This document shows, one piece after another, positions 43,709-51,520 of a stretch of DNA of 51,520 bases. The notes beneath the pieces are model-generated. The model was not told where the DNA came from, searched no databases, and was given only the letters and a program-made list of their open reading frames with translations. Source of the stretch: Labilithrix sp. (GTDB lineage Bacteria; Myxococcota_A; Polyangia; Polyangiales; Polyangiaceae); contig JAHBWC010000066.1 of NCBI GenBank assembly GCA_019637225.1, positions 1 to 51,520 of the forward strand, in the 5' to 3' direction. Position 1 is the stretch's first letter; the number at the start of each line of letters is the position of its first letter. A program made the translations under genes and the position numbers.

Positions 43709-44512
43709 ATGCCCCAGACCGCCCGCTCCCCTCGCTCCTCTTCCCGGCTCGAACGTGCTCCCGCGAAAGCGAAGACCACATCCGTCGCCAAGGCCAAGCC
43801 CGCGACGAAAGGAAAGGCTGCCGCGCTGCGCTCCGTTCCCACGACGAAGACCGCGGTGAAGCCGGCCGGCGAGCCGCGCGCGACGCGACCGACGCCCCCG
43901 CCGGCGCCGGCGCTCCCGAAGAGCCAGAGCGTCCCCCCGCCCGCGCCGCAGCGACCGTCGCAGATCGTCGCGAAGGGCTACGTGCCGCTCGTCAACATCC
44001 CGCCGCTCCCGCCGCCGCCGAAGAACCTGAAGCTGAACGTCGGCGACAAGGTCGTTCACCCGTCGCACGGCCTCGGCGAGATCAGCGCGATCGAGCACCG
44101 CGAGATCGGCGGCGCCAAGGGCGAGTTCTTCATCATCCGCATCCTCGACAACGGCATGCGCGTGATGGTGCCGCGCACCTCGGCGCAGGCCGCCGGCCTC
44201 CGCCCGGTGATGAGCTCGAAGGAGGCCGACAAGGTCCTCGAGACGATGAAGGCCCGCGAGGTCGCCGTCGACCTCCAGCCGTGGAGCCGCCGCTTCCGGG
44301 CGTACACGGAGATGATCAAGAGCGGCTCGCCCCACGAGGTCGCCAAGGTGCTCCGCGACATGTACCGCCTCAAGTTCGACAAGGAGCTCTCCTTCGGCGA
44401 GCGCCGCCTCCTCGATCAGGCCAAGAGCCTGCTCCTGAAGGAGCTCGCCGCGGCCAAGGGCGTGACCGAGCCGGTCCTCCAGGCACGCGTCGACGAGATG
44501 TTCCGGACCTGA
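43709..44512 (+). CDS. CarD/CdnL-family transcriptional regulator with basic N-terminal tail
   Basis: A 267-aa protein. Residues about 110-260 form a CarD/CdnL domain: LKLNVGDKVVHPSHGLGEIS for RNA polymerase beta binding, then GEFFIIRILDNGMRVMVP and MYRLKFDKELSFGERRLLDQ. CdnL stabilises RNA polymerase open complexes at essential promoters; the M. xanthus form is about 164 aa. Here the first about 105 residues are a Lys/Ala/Pro-rich tail (TTSVAKAKPATKGKAAAL), resembling histone H1 or HMGA tails, N-terminal rather than C-terminal as in M. xanthus CarD. Start: ATG 43709 fits the promoter; an ATG at 43691 would be 6 residues longer and overlap the putative -10. Confidence 0.88.
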   Translation: MPQTARSPRSSSRLERAPAKAKTTSVAKAKPATKGKAAALRSVPTTKTAVKPAGEPRATRPTPPPAPALPKSQSVPPPAPQRPSQIVAKGYVPLVNIPPLPPPPKNLKLNVGDKVVHPSHGLGEISAIEHREIGGAKGEFFIIRILDNGMRVMVPRTSAQAAGLRPVMSSKEADKVLETMKAREVAVDLQPWSRRFRAYTEMIKSGSPHEVAKVLRDMYRLKFDKELSFGERRLLDQAKSLLLKELAAAKGVTEPVLQARVDEMFRT

Positions 44513-44527
44513 TACGCCTGACCGCGA

Positions 44528-45907
44528 ATGCGCGGTCGTCGTCAGCACACGCTCCTCCGTGCGCGGGTCCCTCGCGTGGTGCTGGGCGCGACTCTGCTCG
44601 CGTCCGGCGCGCTCGCGGCTCCGCCCGCGCTCGCCGCGCCCGATCCGCCTCCTCCGCCGCTCGCTCCGAACCGACCGTCGAAGGAGCTCGACGAGCCCGA
44701 TCGGGCGGATCCGCCCGAGCCTGCTTCGGCGCCGCACGATCCCGCTCGAACGATCGACGCCGCGCAGGCCTCGGGGACGAGCGATCTCCTCGCCCCGACG
44801 CCGCCGGAGTGGGCCCACAAGTACGCGGAGGCGCGGACCAAGCTCCTCACGGGCGAGTTCGCCTCGGCCGCCGTGCTCTTCGCCGAGCTCGAGACGACGG
44901 CGGTGAACCGCGTCGACCTCGCGCTCGCGCGCGCGCAGCGCTCGCTCGCCGACGACTGGAGCGCACGGAACCTGACCTTCATCCGCCGCCAGGACCTCGC
45001 CGATCCGTCGGTGACCTCGCGCGCGCTCGACCGGCGGTCGACCGACGAGCTCGTGTCGCTCTACACGAACAGCGTCCTTTACGGCATCGGTTCCGCCATC
45101 TGGCTCGGATCGCTCACGGAGCCGAAGACCGCCGCCGGCGGGATCCTCCCCGGCGTCGCGCTGACGGCCGGCGCGGTCGGGACGGTGCTCGCGCTCGACT
45201 CGGGGCGCGGCCTTCGCTACGGCGTCCCGCAGTCGATCGTCAGCGGCATGTGGATCGGCCTCGAGCAGGCGATCATCTGGACGCTCTGGCACAACTCGCG
45301 CGAGGGCCGCCCCGACCTCGAGACGAAGACGCACTCGACGATCCTCTGGGGCTTGTCGTCGGTCGGCGCGGTCGCCGGCGGCGTGCTCGGCGAGACGCTC
45401 GGGACGACGCCGGGACGCGCCGCGTGGGTCGGCTCGACCGCGTTCTGGACGGGCGCGCTCGCGGGCTTCGCCACGGGCGGCGTCGTCGAGAACGCGACGA
45501 CGCCCGCGCTCGCAGTCGCGGGCATCGGCCTCTCGGCGGGCACGGGCATCGGCCTCCTCAGCGCCGAGTCGGTCTCGCCGTCGATCGGCCGCGTCCGCCT
45601 GATCGATCTGTCCGGGGTGCTCGGCGGGGTCGCGGCGGCCGCCCTCTACGCCGCCGCGGCGAACCGGGAGAGCACGGCGCAGGCGACCTCCGGCGTTACG
45701 GCGCTCGGCATCGCCGGCGGTCTCGCGATCGGCTGGGTCGCGACGGCGGGGATGCCGAAGGACGCGCTCCGCACCCGCGAGCCGAAGGACGAGGACGAGC
45801 CCAAGGCGAGCGCGCAGCGGGAGGACGACACACTGGCCTCGCGGGTGAGACCGCTGCTGCTCCCGCAGGCGAGCGGCGCTATGATTGGTGCCGGTGGCAC
45901 GTTCTGA
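44528..45907 (+). CDS. Exported membrane protein of unknown function
   Basis: A 459-aa product. Signal region VVLGATLLASGALAAPPAL followed by a Pro-rich linker and an ATPase-less helical segment (EWAHKYAEARTKLLTGEFAS, LALARAQRSLADDWSARNLT), then about seven hydrophobic helices (SVLYGIGSAIWLGSLTE; LPGVALTAGAVGTVLALDS; TAFWTGALAGFATGGVVE; GVLGGVAAAALYAAA) and a charged tail ending in AMIGAGGTF. No family recognised. It starts 15 bp after the CdnL-like gene and overlaps the next gene by 20 nt, so it may be in one transcript with both. Confidence 0.65.
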   Translation: MRGRRQHTLLRARVPRVVLGATLLASGALAAPPALAAPDPPPPPLAPNRPSKELDEPDRADPPEPASAPHDPARTIDAAQASGTSDLLAPTPPEWAHKYAEARTKLLTGEFASAAVLFAELETTAVNRVDLALARAQRSLADDWSARNLTFIRRQDLADPSVTSRALDRRSTDELVSLYTNSVLYGIGSAIWLGSLTEPKTAAGGILPGVALTAGAVGTVLALDSGRGLRYGVPQSIVSGMWIGLEQAIIWTLWHNSREGRPDLETKTHSTILWGLSSVGAVAGGVLGETLGTTPGRAAWVGSTAFWTGALAGFATGGVVENATTPALAVAGIGLSAGTGIGLLSAESVSPSIGRVRLIDLSGVLGGVAAAALYAAAANRESTAQATSGVTALGIAGGLAIGWVATAGMPKDALRTREPKDEDEPKASAQREDDTLASRVRPLLLPQASGAMIGAGGTF

Positions 45908-46568
45908 CGGACTCCGGGCTCCTCTCGTCGTCTCACTCGCGCTGACGGCGACGTTCATCGCGGGATGCAGCGATCTCCCATCGAAGGACGCGGCGCTCGC
46001 GCTCGTGAAGCAGGAGATCACGGAGGAGGCGACGTGCACGCTTCCGATCTCGCTGCTCTCGCGCCTCAAGATGCAGCACTCGAGCAAGGCCGTCTGCGTC
46101 TCGCGCGAAGGCGGCCCGCCGATGGACGAGGCCCTCGCGTGCCTCGACGCGCTCGCCGCCGCGGGCGCGACCAAGCGCATGACCGGCGCCTACATGGCGG
46201 AGTGGCCGGACGAGGTGAACGGCGCGGGCTTCGACACGGTCTCGCCGTACGAGCGACGCGCGCGGAGCACGCTCTTCAAGGGCTGCGTCGAGATGAGCGA
46301 CGGCCTCCGCGAGGGGCAGTTCCGCTGCGGCGAGGCACGAGCGGACAAGGTCGTGCGATTGACGAAGAAGGACCAGGGCCAGGCGGTCGTGCGCTATTCG
46401 CGGGCGATCACGCTCGATCCGACGCTCGGGGCGATCGACGCGGCCTGCGGTGCGGTGACGCGACCGGCGCCGGAGGGATCGCTGACGCTCGAGAAGACCG
46501 CCGAGAAGAAGTGGGTCGCCGCGTCGGGCGCCGAGCCCGCGCCGGCCGAGTCGAGCTCCGCCCACTGA
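45888..46568 (+). CDS. Putative lipoprotein of unknown function
   Basis: A 226-aa product starting at GTG 45888 (other possible starts TTG 45885 and GTG 45894). Signal APLVVSLALTATFIAGC is a lipobox. The mature part is Cys-containing (EEATCTLPISL, SKAVCVSREG, ALACLDALA, KGCVEMSDG, FRCGEARAD, DAACGAVT), so disulfide-linked. No family recognised. It overlaps the preceding gene by 20 nt and is convergent with the LysR gene. Confidence 0.6.
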   Translation: MPVARSDGLRAPLVVSLALTATFIAGCSDLPSKDAALALVKQEITEEATCTLPISLLSRLKMQHSSKAVCVSREGGPPMDEALACLDALAAAGATKRMTGAYMAEWPDEVNGAGFDTVSPYERRARSTLFKGCVEMSDGLREGQFRCGEARADKVVRLTKKDQGQAVVRYSRAITLDPTLGAIDAACGAVTRPAPEGSLTLEKTAEKKWVAASGAEPAPAESSSAH

Positions 46569-46625
46569 TCCGCCGCGACGGCGCGCGGGAGCGGCGCGGC
46601 TCGCGAGAGAGCGACACGCGCGCGA

Positions 46626-47585
46626 TCAGCGGCGAGCGCCGGCGGCCGCAGGCCTTGCCACGCGCTCCAGGCGCTTCGAGGGACAGGAGGCCACCGCGTG
46701 CGCCGAGATGGCGTCGCAGAGGAGCGACACGCGGAGCGGCGGATGACGGTGCGCCGCGTAGAGGAGCTGCGCGCTCCCGCCGACGACGACGTAGTCCGGA
46801 AGGACGCGAACGAACGAAGCGAGGCGAGGGTCCGACGCCGACGCGCCGTGGAGCGGGAGCACGATGAGCCCGCCATCGGCGGCGGCCAGCGCCGTCGCGC
46901 CGAAGAGGTCGTCGACGCGAAGATGACCGTCGACCGTGACCTCGACGATCCCCGAGGGCCCGGACATCTTCCAGCGGTCACGCCTCCCGCTCGAGCCGCG
47001 CAGGATGCAGTCGTGCGCCGCGAGATCGGAGAGCCGACGCGGCGTCCCGCGCTCGCGAAGATACGCGGCCGTCGCGAACACGCCGCCGTCGGCCGAGCCG
47101 ATCGACCGAACCTTCGCCGAAGAGTCCGCGAGCGGTCCCGTGGCGAGCACGACATCGAAGCCGTCGCGTACCGGGTCGACCGGACGTCCGGTCACGGTGA
47201 GCTCGATCTGCACCTTCGGATACGTCCGGACGAACGCCGTGATGACGGGCGGGAGCACCGACGTCGCGATGTCGGCAGGGGCTGCGATCCGGACGATCCC
47301 GTGCGGCTCGTCCTTCGCCTGGCGGAGCTCGTCGCGCGCGCCGGTGACCGTCGCGATCCCGCTCGAGGCGGCCTCGTAGAAGACGCGGCCGGCGTCCGTG
47401 AGGTCGAAGCGACGGCGGTTCCGGACGACGAGCTCGACGCCGAGCTCGGCCTCGAGCTGCGTGAGGCTCCGGCTGACGGACGACTTGGGGAGCTTGAGCG
47501 CCGCCGCGGCGGCCGTGACGCCGCCCGCTTCGGCGATCCGGACGAACATCGCGACGCGGTTGAGGTCGACACGATCCGGGTCCAC
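46626..47585 (-). CDS. LysR-family transcriptional regulator
   Basis: A 319-aa protein. The N-terminal winged helix-turn-helix is clear (LNRVAMFVRIAEAGGVTAAA, LPKSSVSRSLTQLEAELGVE), followed by the effector-binding domain (IVRIAAPADIATSVLPPVIT, DVVLATGPLADSSAKVRSIG). Start is GTG at 47583-47585, with a TACACC box 6 nt upstream. It is divergent from the DoxX-like gene with 134 bp between, the usual arrangement in which a LysR regulator controls its neighbour. Effector unknown. Confidence 0.93.
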   Translation of the reverse strand: MDPDRVDLNRVAMFVRIAEAGGVTAAAAALKLPKSSVSRSLTQLEAELGVELVVRNRRRFDLTDAGRVFYEAASSGIATVTGARDELRQAKDEPHGIVRIAAPADIATSVLPPVITAFVRTYPKVQIELTVTGRPVDPVRDGFDVVLATGPLADSSAKVRSIGSADGGVFATAAYLRERGTPRRLSDLAAHDCILRGSSGRRDRWKMSGPSGIVEVTVDGHLRVDDLFGATALAAADGGLIVLPLHGASASDPRLASFVRVLPDYVVVGGSAQLLYAAHRHPPLRVSLLCDAISAHAVASCPSKRLERVARPAAAGARR

Positions 47586-47591
47586 CCCTCA

Positions 47592-47597
47592 GGTGTA
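47592..47597 (-). promoter_or_regulatory. TANNNT-like -10 box before the LysR gene
   Basis: Minus-strand TACACC ends 6 nt before the GTG start. It lacks the terminal T of the other boxes. Confidence 0.35.
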
Positions 47598-47600
47598 CAC

Positions 47601-47620
47601 GAGCGTCGCGCGCGATGCTC
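47601..47620. promoter_or_regulatory. Imperfect 20-bp dyad, candidate LysR operator
   Basis: gagcgtcgcgcgcgatgctc is an inverted repeat with one mismatched pair. It sits directly upstream of the LysR start box in the divergent region, a plausible autoregulatory site. Confidence 0.35.
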
Positions 47621-47719
47621 GCAGGTCGGCGCCCCCGGTCGTTCCAGCTCGAGCAACGCTGCGTTCACACGACAACCGTGCGCGAACGCCGGGCATCGCA
47701 GGGGTCCAGGAGGTGCCCA

Positions 47720-48139
47720 ATGGCCCCGATTGCATCGACGGAACACCGCGACGGGGCCCTGCGCCCGAAGCGCTCTCTCTTGTGGACGGGACGCGTGCTC
47801 AACGCCCTGCCGCTCCTCGCGCTCACCATGAGCGCCACGATGAAGCTCTCGCACGCGCCGGACTTCGTGGCGATGTGGACGGGCAAGCTCGGCTGGCCCG
47901 AGGGCTCGCTCACCTCCATCGGCTTGCTCGAGCTCGCCGTGGTCGCCGTTCACCTCGTGCCGCGCGCGTCGCTGGTGGGGGCGGCGCTGATCACGGCGTA
48001 CCTCGGAGGCGCGGTCTCGGCGCACGTTCGCATCGGCGATGCGTTCGTCGTGCCCGTGGTCCTCGGCGTCCTCCTGTGGGTCGGCTTCGCGCTGCGCGAC
48101 GAGCGCGTCCGCGCGCTGGTGCTACCGCGGCGCTCCTGA
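47720..48139 (+). CDS. DoxX-like membrane protein
   Basis: A 139-aa integral membrane protein with four hydrophobic helices: LNALPLLALTMSATMKLSHA, LTSIGLLELAVVAVHLVPRA, SLVGAALITAYLGGAVSAHV and AFVVPVVLGVLLWVGFALRD. The family (DoxX-like) is broadly linked to thiol or quinone redox, but the function of this member is unknown. A strong ribosome-binding site (AGGAGG, 6 nt before the ATG at 47720) fixes the start. Divergent from LysR, likely its target. Confidence 0.8.
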   Translation: MAPIASTEHRDGALRPKRSLLWTGRVLNALPLLALTMSATMKLSHAPDFVAMWTGKLGWPEGSLTSIGLLELAVVAVHLVPRASLVGAALITAYLGGAVSAHVRIGDAFVVPVVLGVLLWVGFALRDERVRALVLPRRS

Positions 48140-48153
48140 GGCGCCGCGCGCGC

Positions 48154-48275
48154 GAGCGCGTCGCGCGCGCACAGCGAGGCCGTGGCGTCGCGCGAGCGAG
48201 CGCGTCGCGCCCGCACAGCGAGGCTGTGGCGTCGCGAGAGCGAGCGCGTCGCCGCACAGCGAGGCGCGTGCCGTG
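48154..48275. repeat. 44-bp tandem repeat, about 2.8 copies
   Basis: Units at 48154-48197, 48198-48241 and 48242-48275 (truncated) share a core gcacagcgaggc and flanking gcgtcgcg blocks. It is intergenic, between the DoxX-like stop and the sugar kinase. There are no spacers, so it is not CRISPR. Confidence 0.9.
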
Positions 48276-48325
48276 TGAGCGCGACGAGGCCGAGAGACGC
48301 CGGGCGGCTTCCCCGCGTCTTGCGC

Positions 48326-48331
48326 TACGCT
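48326..48331 (+). promoter_or_regulatory. TANNNT -10-like box before the FGGY kinase
   Basis: TACGCT ends 7 nt before the ATG at 48339. The same hexamer precedes kinase 2. Confidence 0.45.
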
Positions 48332-48338
48332 GCGGCCC

Positions 48339-49877
48339 ATGAGCGGCGCACGGCTCCTCGGGATCGACATCGGTACGACGGGGGTGCGCGCGGCGATCTT
48401 CGACGACGCCGGGAGCCTCGTCGCCGACGCGAGCGTCCCCTGCCCGTTCGACGCGCCCGAGCCGGGGTGGGCCGAGATCGGGCCCGAGCGCTGGTGGCGC
48501 GCGGTGGCGATCGTGCTCGCGGACCTCGCGACGCGCTCGCCGCTCGCGGAGGTCACGGCGATCGGCGTCGTGGGGCAGGCGCCGACGCTCGCGCTGGTCG
48601 ACGACGGCGGCGGGGCGCTCGGCGCCGCGACGCTCTGGCTCGACACGCGCGCGGCGGACGAGGCGCGCGAGCTCGGCGTCCACGCGTACTACCTCGGGCC
48701 GAAGCTCCTCTGGTTGTCGCGCCACGGGGCTTCGCCGCGCGCCCCCGACAGCGCGCGCGGCCGCGCCGACGCGGCGTGGCACCTGCCCGATCCCACGATC
48801 CTCGCGCGGGCGCGCTGGATCCTGCAATCGCACGCGTTCGTCGCGTACCGGCTCACGGGCGTCGCGGCGATCGATCCGTCGACGGCCGCGCTATGCCTTC
48901 CGCTCTTCGACCTCGCGGCGCGGACCTGGGCGCCCTCGGCGTGCGCCTCCGTCGGCGTGCGCGCCGAGCAGCTGCCGCCGATCCGCGCGGCGCACGACGT
49001 GATCGGCGAGGTCACCGCGGAGGCGGCCGCCGCGATCGGGCACGGCCTCCGCGCCGGAACGCCCGTCGTCGCGGGCGGCGGCGACTTCGCGGCGGCCACC
49101 CTCGGCGCGGGCGTCATCGACGAGGGCGAGGCGTGCCTGATGCTCGGCACAGCGGGAAACCTCCTCGTGCCGCGAAAGACGCCCGGCCGCGACGCGAGGC
49201 TCATCAACGCGCACCACGTCGGCGCCGACGCGTGGCTCTCGCTCGGAGGCACGCTCTCGGGCGGCGCGCAGGAGTGGCTCCGCCACGCGCTCGCGGGCTT
49301 GAACGGCGCGAGCACGCGGAGCGATCTGCCGCCCTTCGACGTCCTCGACGCCGAAGCGTCGGCGGTGGCGAGCGGCAGCGACGGGCTCCTCTTTCTCCCC
49401 TACCTGCAAGGCGAGCGGACTCCGATCTGGGACACCGACGCGCGCGGCGCGTACGTCGGGCTCGGCCTCGGTCACGGCCGCGGTCACCTCTGGCGGGCGC
49501 TGCTCGAAGGGATCGCGCTCGGCTTCGTCGACTGCCAGGCGGTGCTCGAAGAGGACGGCGTCCAGCTCCGCGACGTCGTCGCCGCGAACGGCGGCGGCAA
49601 GAGCGCCGTCTTCCGCCAGATCCTCTGCGACGCGCTCGGCGTCCCGCTCACGTACACGCCCGCGTCCGGCGGCACCGTCGCCGGCGCCGCGATCCTCGCC
49701 GGCCTCGGCACCGGAGCGATCGGCGCGGCGAGCGACGCCCGCGCGTGGCGCGGCTCGTCGGTGAGGCACGAGCCGAACGCGAGGGCGCACGCGCGATACC
49801 GCGAGCTCCTCGCGCTCCGGCGAGAGGCCTACGCAGGCCTCCGGCCGGTGTTCGCGGGGCTGTCCGCGACGCGGTGA
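48339..49877 (+). CDS. FGGY-family carbohydrate kinase (xylulokinase-like)
   Basis: A 512-aa sugar kinase. N-terminal phosphate-1 loop LLGIDIGTTGVRAAIFD, then LWLDTRA, VAGGGDFAAATLGAG with the catalytic Asp (residue about 247), and late LQGERTPIWDTDARGAYVGL and AANGGGKSAVFRQILCDALG typical of the FGGY C-terminal ATP-binding domain. Length and sequence fit the xylulokinase/ribulokinase branch. The substrate cannot be read; no isomerase or sugar transporter lies beside it, so its pathway is uncertain. A TACGCT box is 7 nt upstream of the ATG and there is no ribosome-binding site. Confidence 0.9.
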   Translation: MSGARLLGIDIGTTGVRAAIFDDAGSLVADASVPCPFDAPEPGWAEIGPERWWRAVAIVLADLATRSPLAEVTAIGVVGQAPTLALVDDGGGALGAATLWLDTRAADEARELGVHAYYLGPKLLWLSRHGASPRAPDSARGRADAAWHLPDPTILARARWILQSHAFVAYRLTGVAAIDPSTAALCLPLFDLAARTWAPSACASVGVRAEQLPPIRAAHDVIGEVTAEAAAAIGHGLRAGTPVVAGGGDFAAATLGAGVIDEGEACLMLGTAGNLLVPRKTPGRDARLINAHHVGADAWLSLGGTLSGGAQEWLRHALAGLNGASTRSDLPPFDVLDAEASAVASGSDGLLFLPYLQGERTPIWDTDARGAYVGLGLGHGRGHLWRALLEGIALGFVDCQAVLEEDGVQLRDVVAANGGGKSAVFRQILCDALGVPLTYTPASGGTVAGAAILAGLGTGAIGAASDARAWRGSSVRHEPNARAHARYRELLALRREAYAGLRPVFAGLSATR

Positions 49878-49908
49878 GGTTATTCAACGAGGAGCGGGCG
49901 GGGTGATC

Positions 49909-50667
49909 TCAACCTCGGATCAGCGCAGCATTGGCCAGCTGAGTCTTTGCAGCGAGGTACTGCCGAATCGCGCCGATCGTATCGCGAATGTCGTCGACGG
50001 CACGTCGGCTGGCGGAGGAAGCGGTGTCGACACTCCCTTTCGCCCGGTCGATATCTGCATCAGCGACCGCCATGGCTTCACGGTCGAGGTCCTGGTCGCG
50101 GCGGGCGAAGCCACCTCCTAGCTTCGAGGTAGCAGCGAAGCCCTTGGATGCGGCGTCCAACAAGTTCGCGTCGCGCACGAGCTCTCTCGACGCCTTCGAC
50201 AACTCCGCCTTCTGGGCGAAGTCGGCCATCGACAGGTCTCCCGTCATGCCCGCCTCGACCTTCGCATCGAACGCCTTGGCCGCCGCGTCCTTCGTCTCCC
50301 CGCTAAAGCGACAGATCGCCGATGAGCCGGCCGCGACCGCACCTGCTCCCTCGAGAGCGCCCTCCACGAGCGCTTGCGTGAACGTGTGATCTGCGAGGTC
50401 GCGCATCTTCTCGATCTTGCGCCCATGCGCTTCTTCCTGAGCCTTGGCCGCAGCCACGGCCTGCTGGTCACTGGTCACCCGCTGCTCGTGCTTCTGGCGC
50501 AACATCATGACGGCCAGAGACGTGAGCAGGTCGTCGTATGCGACCACGGCGAACGGAGTGGGCAGGAGCTCGCCACTCGCCTCCGCGACCGCCGAGTCGT
50601 TCTCCATCATGCTCGTCGAGGCGATCGCCGCCGTTGCGTGCGGGCCTGACATCGTTCCAATCGTCAT
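49909..50667 (-). CDS. Helical secretion-translocon-like or pore-forming protein (component 2)
   Basis: A 252-aa protein without a signal peptide. It is predominantly helical: amphipathic YDDLLTSLAVMMLRQKHEQR and AAAKAQEEAHGRKIEKMRDL (residues 45-90), a weakly hydrophobic segment LVEGALEGAGAVAAGSSAI, then acidic helices and a C-terminal IGAIRQYLAAKTQLANAAL. This layout resembles type III translocon subunits, or other alpha-helical pore proteins. Its ATG overlaps the stop of the upstream gene (ATGA), so the pair is coupled. The DNA looks less GC-rich than the rest. I cannot assign a family firmly. Confidence 0.5.
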   Translation of the reverse strand: MTIGTMSGPHATAAIASTSMMENDSAVAEASGELLPTPFAVVAYDDLLTSLAVMMLRQKHEQRVTSDQQAVAAAKAQEEAHGRKIEKMRDLADHTFTQALVEGALEGAGAVAAGSSAICRFSGETKDAAAKAFDAKVEAGMTGDLSMADFAQKAELSKASRELVRDANLLDAASKGFAATSKLGGGFARRDQDLDREAMAVADADIDRAKGSVDTASSASRRAVDDIRDTIGAIRQYLAAKTQLANAALIRG

Positions 50668-51520
50668 CCTCGTACTCCTGCAAGCGCGACGTCTGCCGCT
50701 CGGTTACACGACTCCAGAGCCTTCTGCGTCGAGACCAGGGCCTCCTTCGAGGCCTCCGCGGCGCTCTCACTGCTCTCGATGATCAACTTTGCTTCCCGAT
50801 TCAGGCGCTCCATCGCCAGCCGAGAGGCCTCGCCGTCCACGGCCGCATTGTCTGCGTCGTGCTGATGGTCGGCGATGGCGATCCTTGCGCCTGCCGCCAT
50901 ACCCGTCGCCCCGGCGTTGGTGAGTGTCGCGCCGGTCCCGACCGTACGCATCGCGCTCGAGCCACCGCTCGCAGCCGCCGCTGTTAGGCCGAGGGCCGCC
51001 GCAGCGGCGCTACCGAGTCCGATCCCCGCGCCACCGATCTCCATCCACATGCCGACCTTGTCGGAGTCCTTACCGAGAAGCTTCAGCTCGCGAACCGCCA
51101 TTCCGCCGCCCGAGAGCGCAACTCCGGCGATACCGACCGCCAGTGGAAGCGCGGCGCCACCGCTGCAAGCAACCGCAGCTACGCTGGCGACGACGCTCGC
51201 GATCTTCGCGACCGTACCGGCGACCTTCTTGAACTTCGCCCAGAACCCGCGCGCCTTGCGCTCCGCATTCTGCTGACGCTGCATCGCCTGTTTGAACGCG
51301 TCGAGCTGCGCCTTGTTCGCCCGCTGATTCGTACGCACCTGAAGCTCCGCATCGCGGGCCGCCATCGCGCTCTGCTTCGACTGGAGGGCGTACAGCGAGA
51401 GAAGTCCCGCCTCGACATCGCCAAGGCCTGCCGGGTCCGGGACGGGCAGTAGAGCCCCCCGCCCTCCATCAACCAAGCGCGGACCGAGACTCCCCGTCGC
51501 TGAAACCGCCGTCGCGCCGG
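50664..51520 (-). CDS. Helical secretion-translocon-like (SctE/YopB/IpaB-like) protein, 5'-truncated by window edge
   Basis: Open to the right edge, at least 284 residues visible, so the start lies beyond the window. Order: helical/coiled segment (AGLLSLYALQSKQSAMAARD; FKQAMQRQQNAERKARGFWA), a Gly/Ala-rich hydrophobic hairpin (KVAGTVAKIASVVASVAAVA, then ALPLAVGIAGVALSGGGMAV), a second hydrophobic stretch (MEIGGAGIGLGSAAAAALGL) and C-terminal amphipathic helices (MERLNREAKLIIESSESAAE). This is the layout of type III secretion hydrophobic translocators. The family is inferred by architecture only. No chaperone or needle genes are in view. It overlaps component 2 by four bases. Confidence 0.55.
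   Translation of the reverse strand, partial: GATAVSATGSLGPRLVDGGRGALLPVPDPAGLGDVEAGLLSLYALQSKQSAMAARDAELQVRTNQRANKAQLDAFKQAMQRQQNAERKARGFWAKFKKVAGTVAKIASVVASVAAVACSGGAALPLAVGIAGVALSGGGMAVRELKLLGKDSDKVGMWMEIGGAGIGLGSAAAAALGLTAAAASGGSSAMRTVGTGATLTNAGATGMAAGARIAIADHQHDADNAAVDGEASRLAMERLNREAKLIIESSESAAEASKEALVSTQKALESCNRAADVALAGVRG

Noticed and set aside
48154..48275. CRISPR-like array
   Set aside because: Units are contiguous without unique spacers and no cas genes are nearby.

Overview
The window is very GC-rich DNA with dense, mostly short-spaced genes. It has many lipoproteins with Cys-rich or Asp/Gly/Pro-rich linkers, Hanks-type Ser/Thr kinases with a single C-terminal membrane helix, a TonB-C/TonB-dependent-receptor fusion and a CarD/CdnL-type regulator. 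Together these suggest a myxobacterium (Myxococcota, probably class Polyangia, Labilithrix/Sandaracinus-like). The lineage is inference; no rRNA or other taxonomic marker is present. I see no tRNA, rRNA, insertion sequence, prophage or CRISPR array. No stretch longer than about 250 bases lacks a gene.

Layout. 1-5919: a 5'-truncated polytopic GT-C-like membrane protein, then a hotdog thioesterase divergent from an alpha/beta-hydrolase lipase, an M15-like peptidase, a small exported barrel-like protein and a DUF72 protein. 5971-12359 (minus strand): an MCE/MlaD protein with an MlaF-type ATPase, a small exported protein, and the protein-export operon yajC-secD-secF. 12474-16422 (minus): a SUMF1-fold protein lacking the catalytic cysteines, a PFOR-like protein without cofactor domains, and two overlapping lipoprotein genes whose junction is tandemly duplicated. 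16602-27160: two Ser/Thr kinases, each near a Cys-rich 'VYW' beta-propeller-like lipoprotein; the first also has a TPR/PEGA-like protein. PhoH/PIN, a DUF1704 putative metallopeptidase and a Cys-rich lipoprotein lie between them. 27355-34444 (minus): a very large beta-propeller lipoprotein, then a TonB-dependent receptor with a companion lipoprotein. 34559-35187: a small-protein/minimal-nucleotidyltransferase pair resembling a toxin-antitoxin module. 35402-40020: two polytopic GT-C-like proteins, the first a paralogue of the gene at the left edge. 40173-46568: a HU/IHF protein, tyrS, hypothetical lipoproteins and a CdnL-like protein with a long basic N-terminal tail. 46626-49877: LysR divergent from DoxX-like, a 44-bp tandem repeat and an FGGY sugar kinase. 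49909-51520 (minus): two overlapping genes resembling type III secretion translocon or helical pore-forming proteins, the second running off the right edge.

Regulatory sequence. Several first genes carry a TANNNT-like hexamer only 6-12 nt before the start codon, which would give leaderless or nearly leaderless mRNAs. The yajC leader has a 10-bp hairpin that buries its ribosome-binding site. Where a start was ambiguous I used these boxes, Shine-Dalgarno sequences, ATGA/GTGA overlaps and signal peptides to choose; alternatives are noted in each entry.
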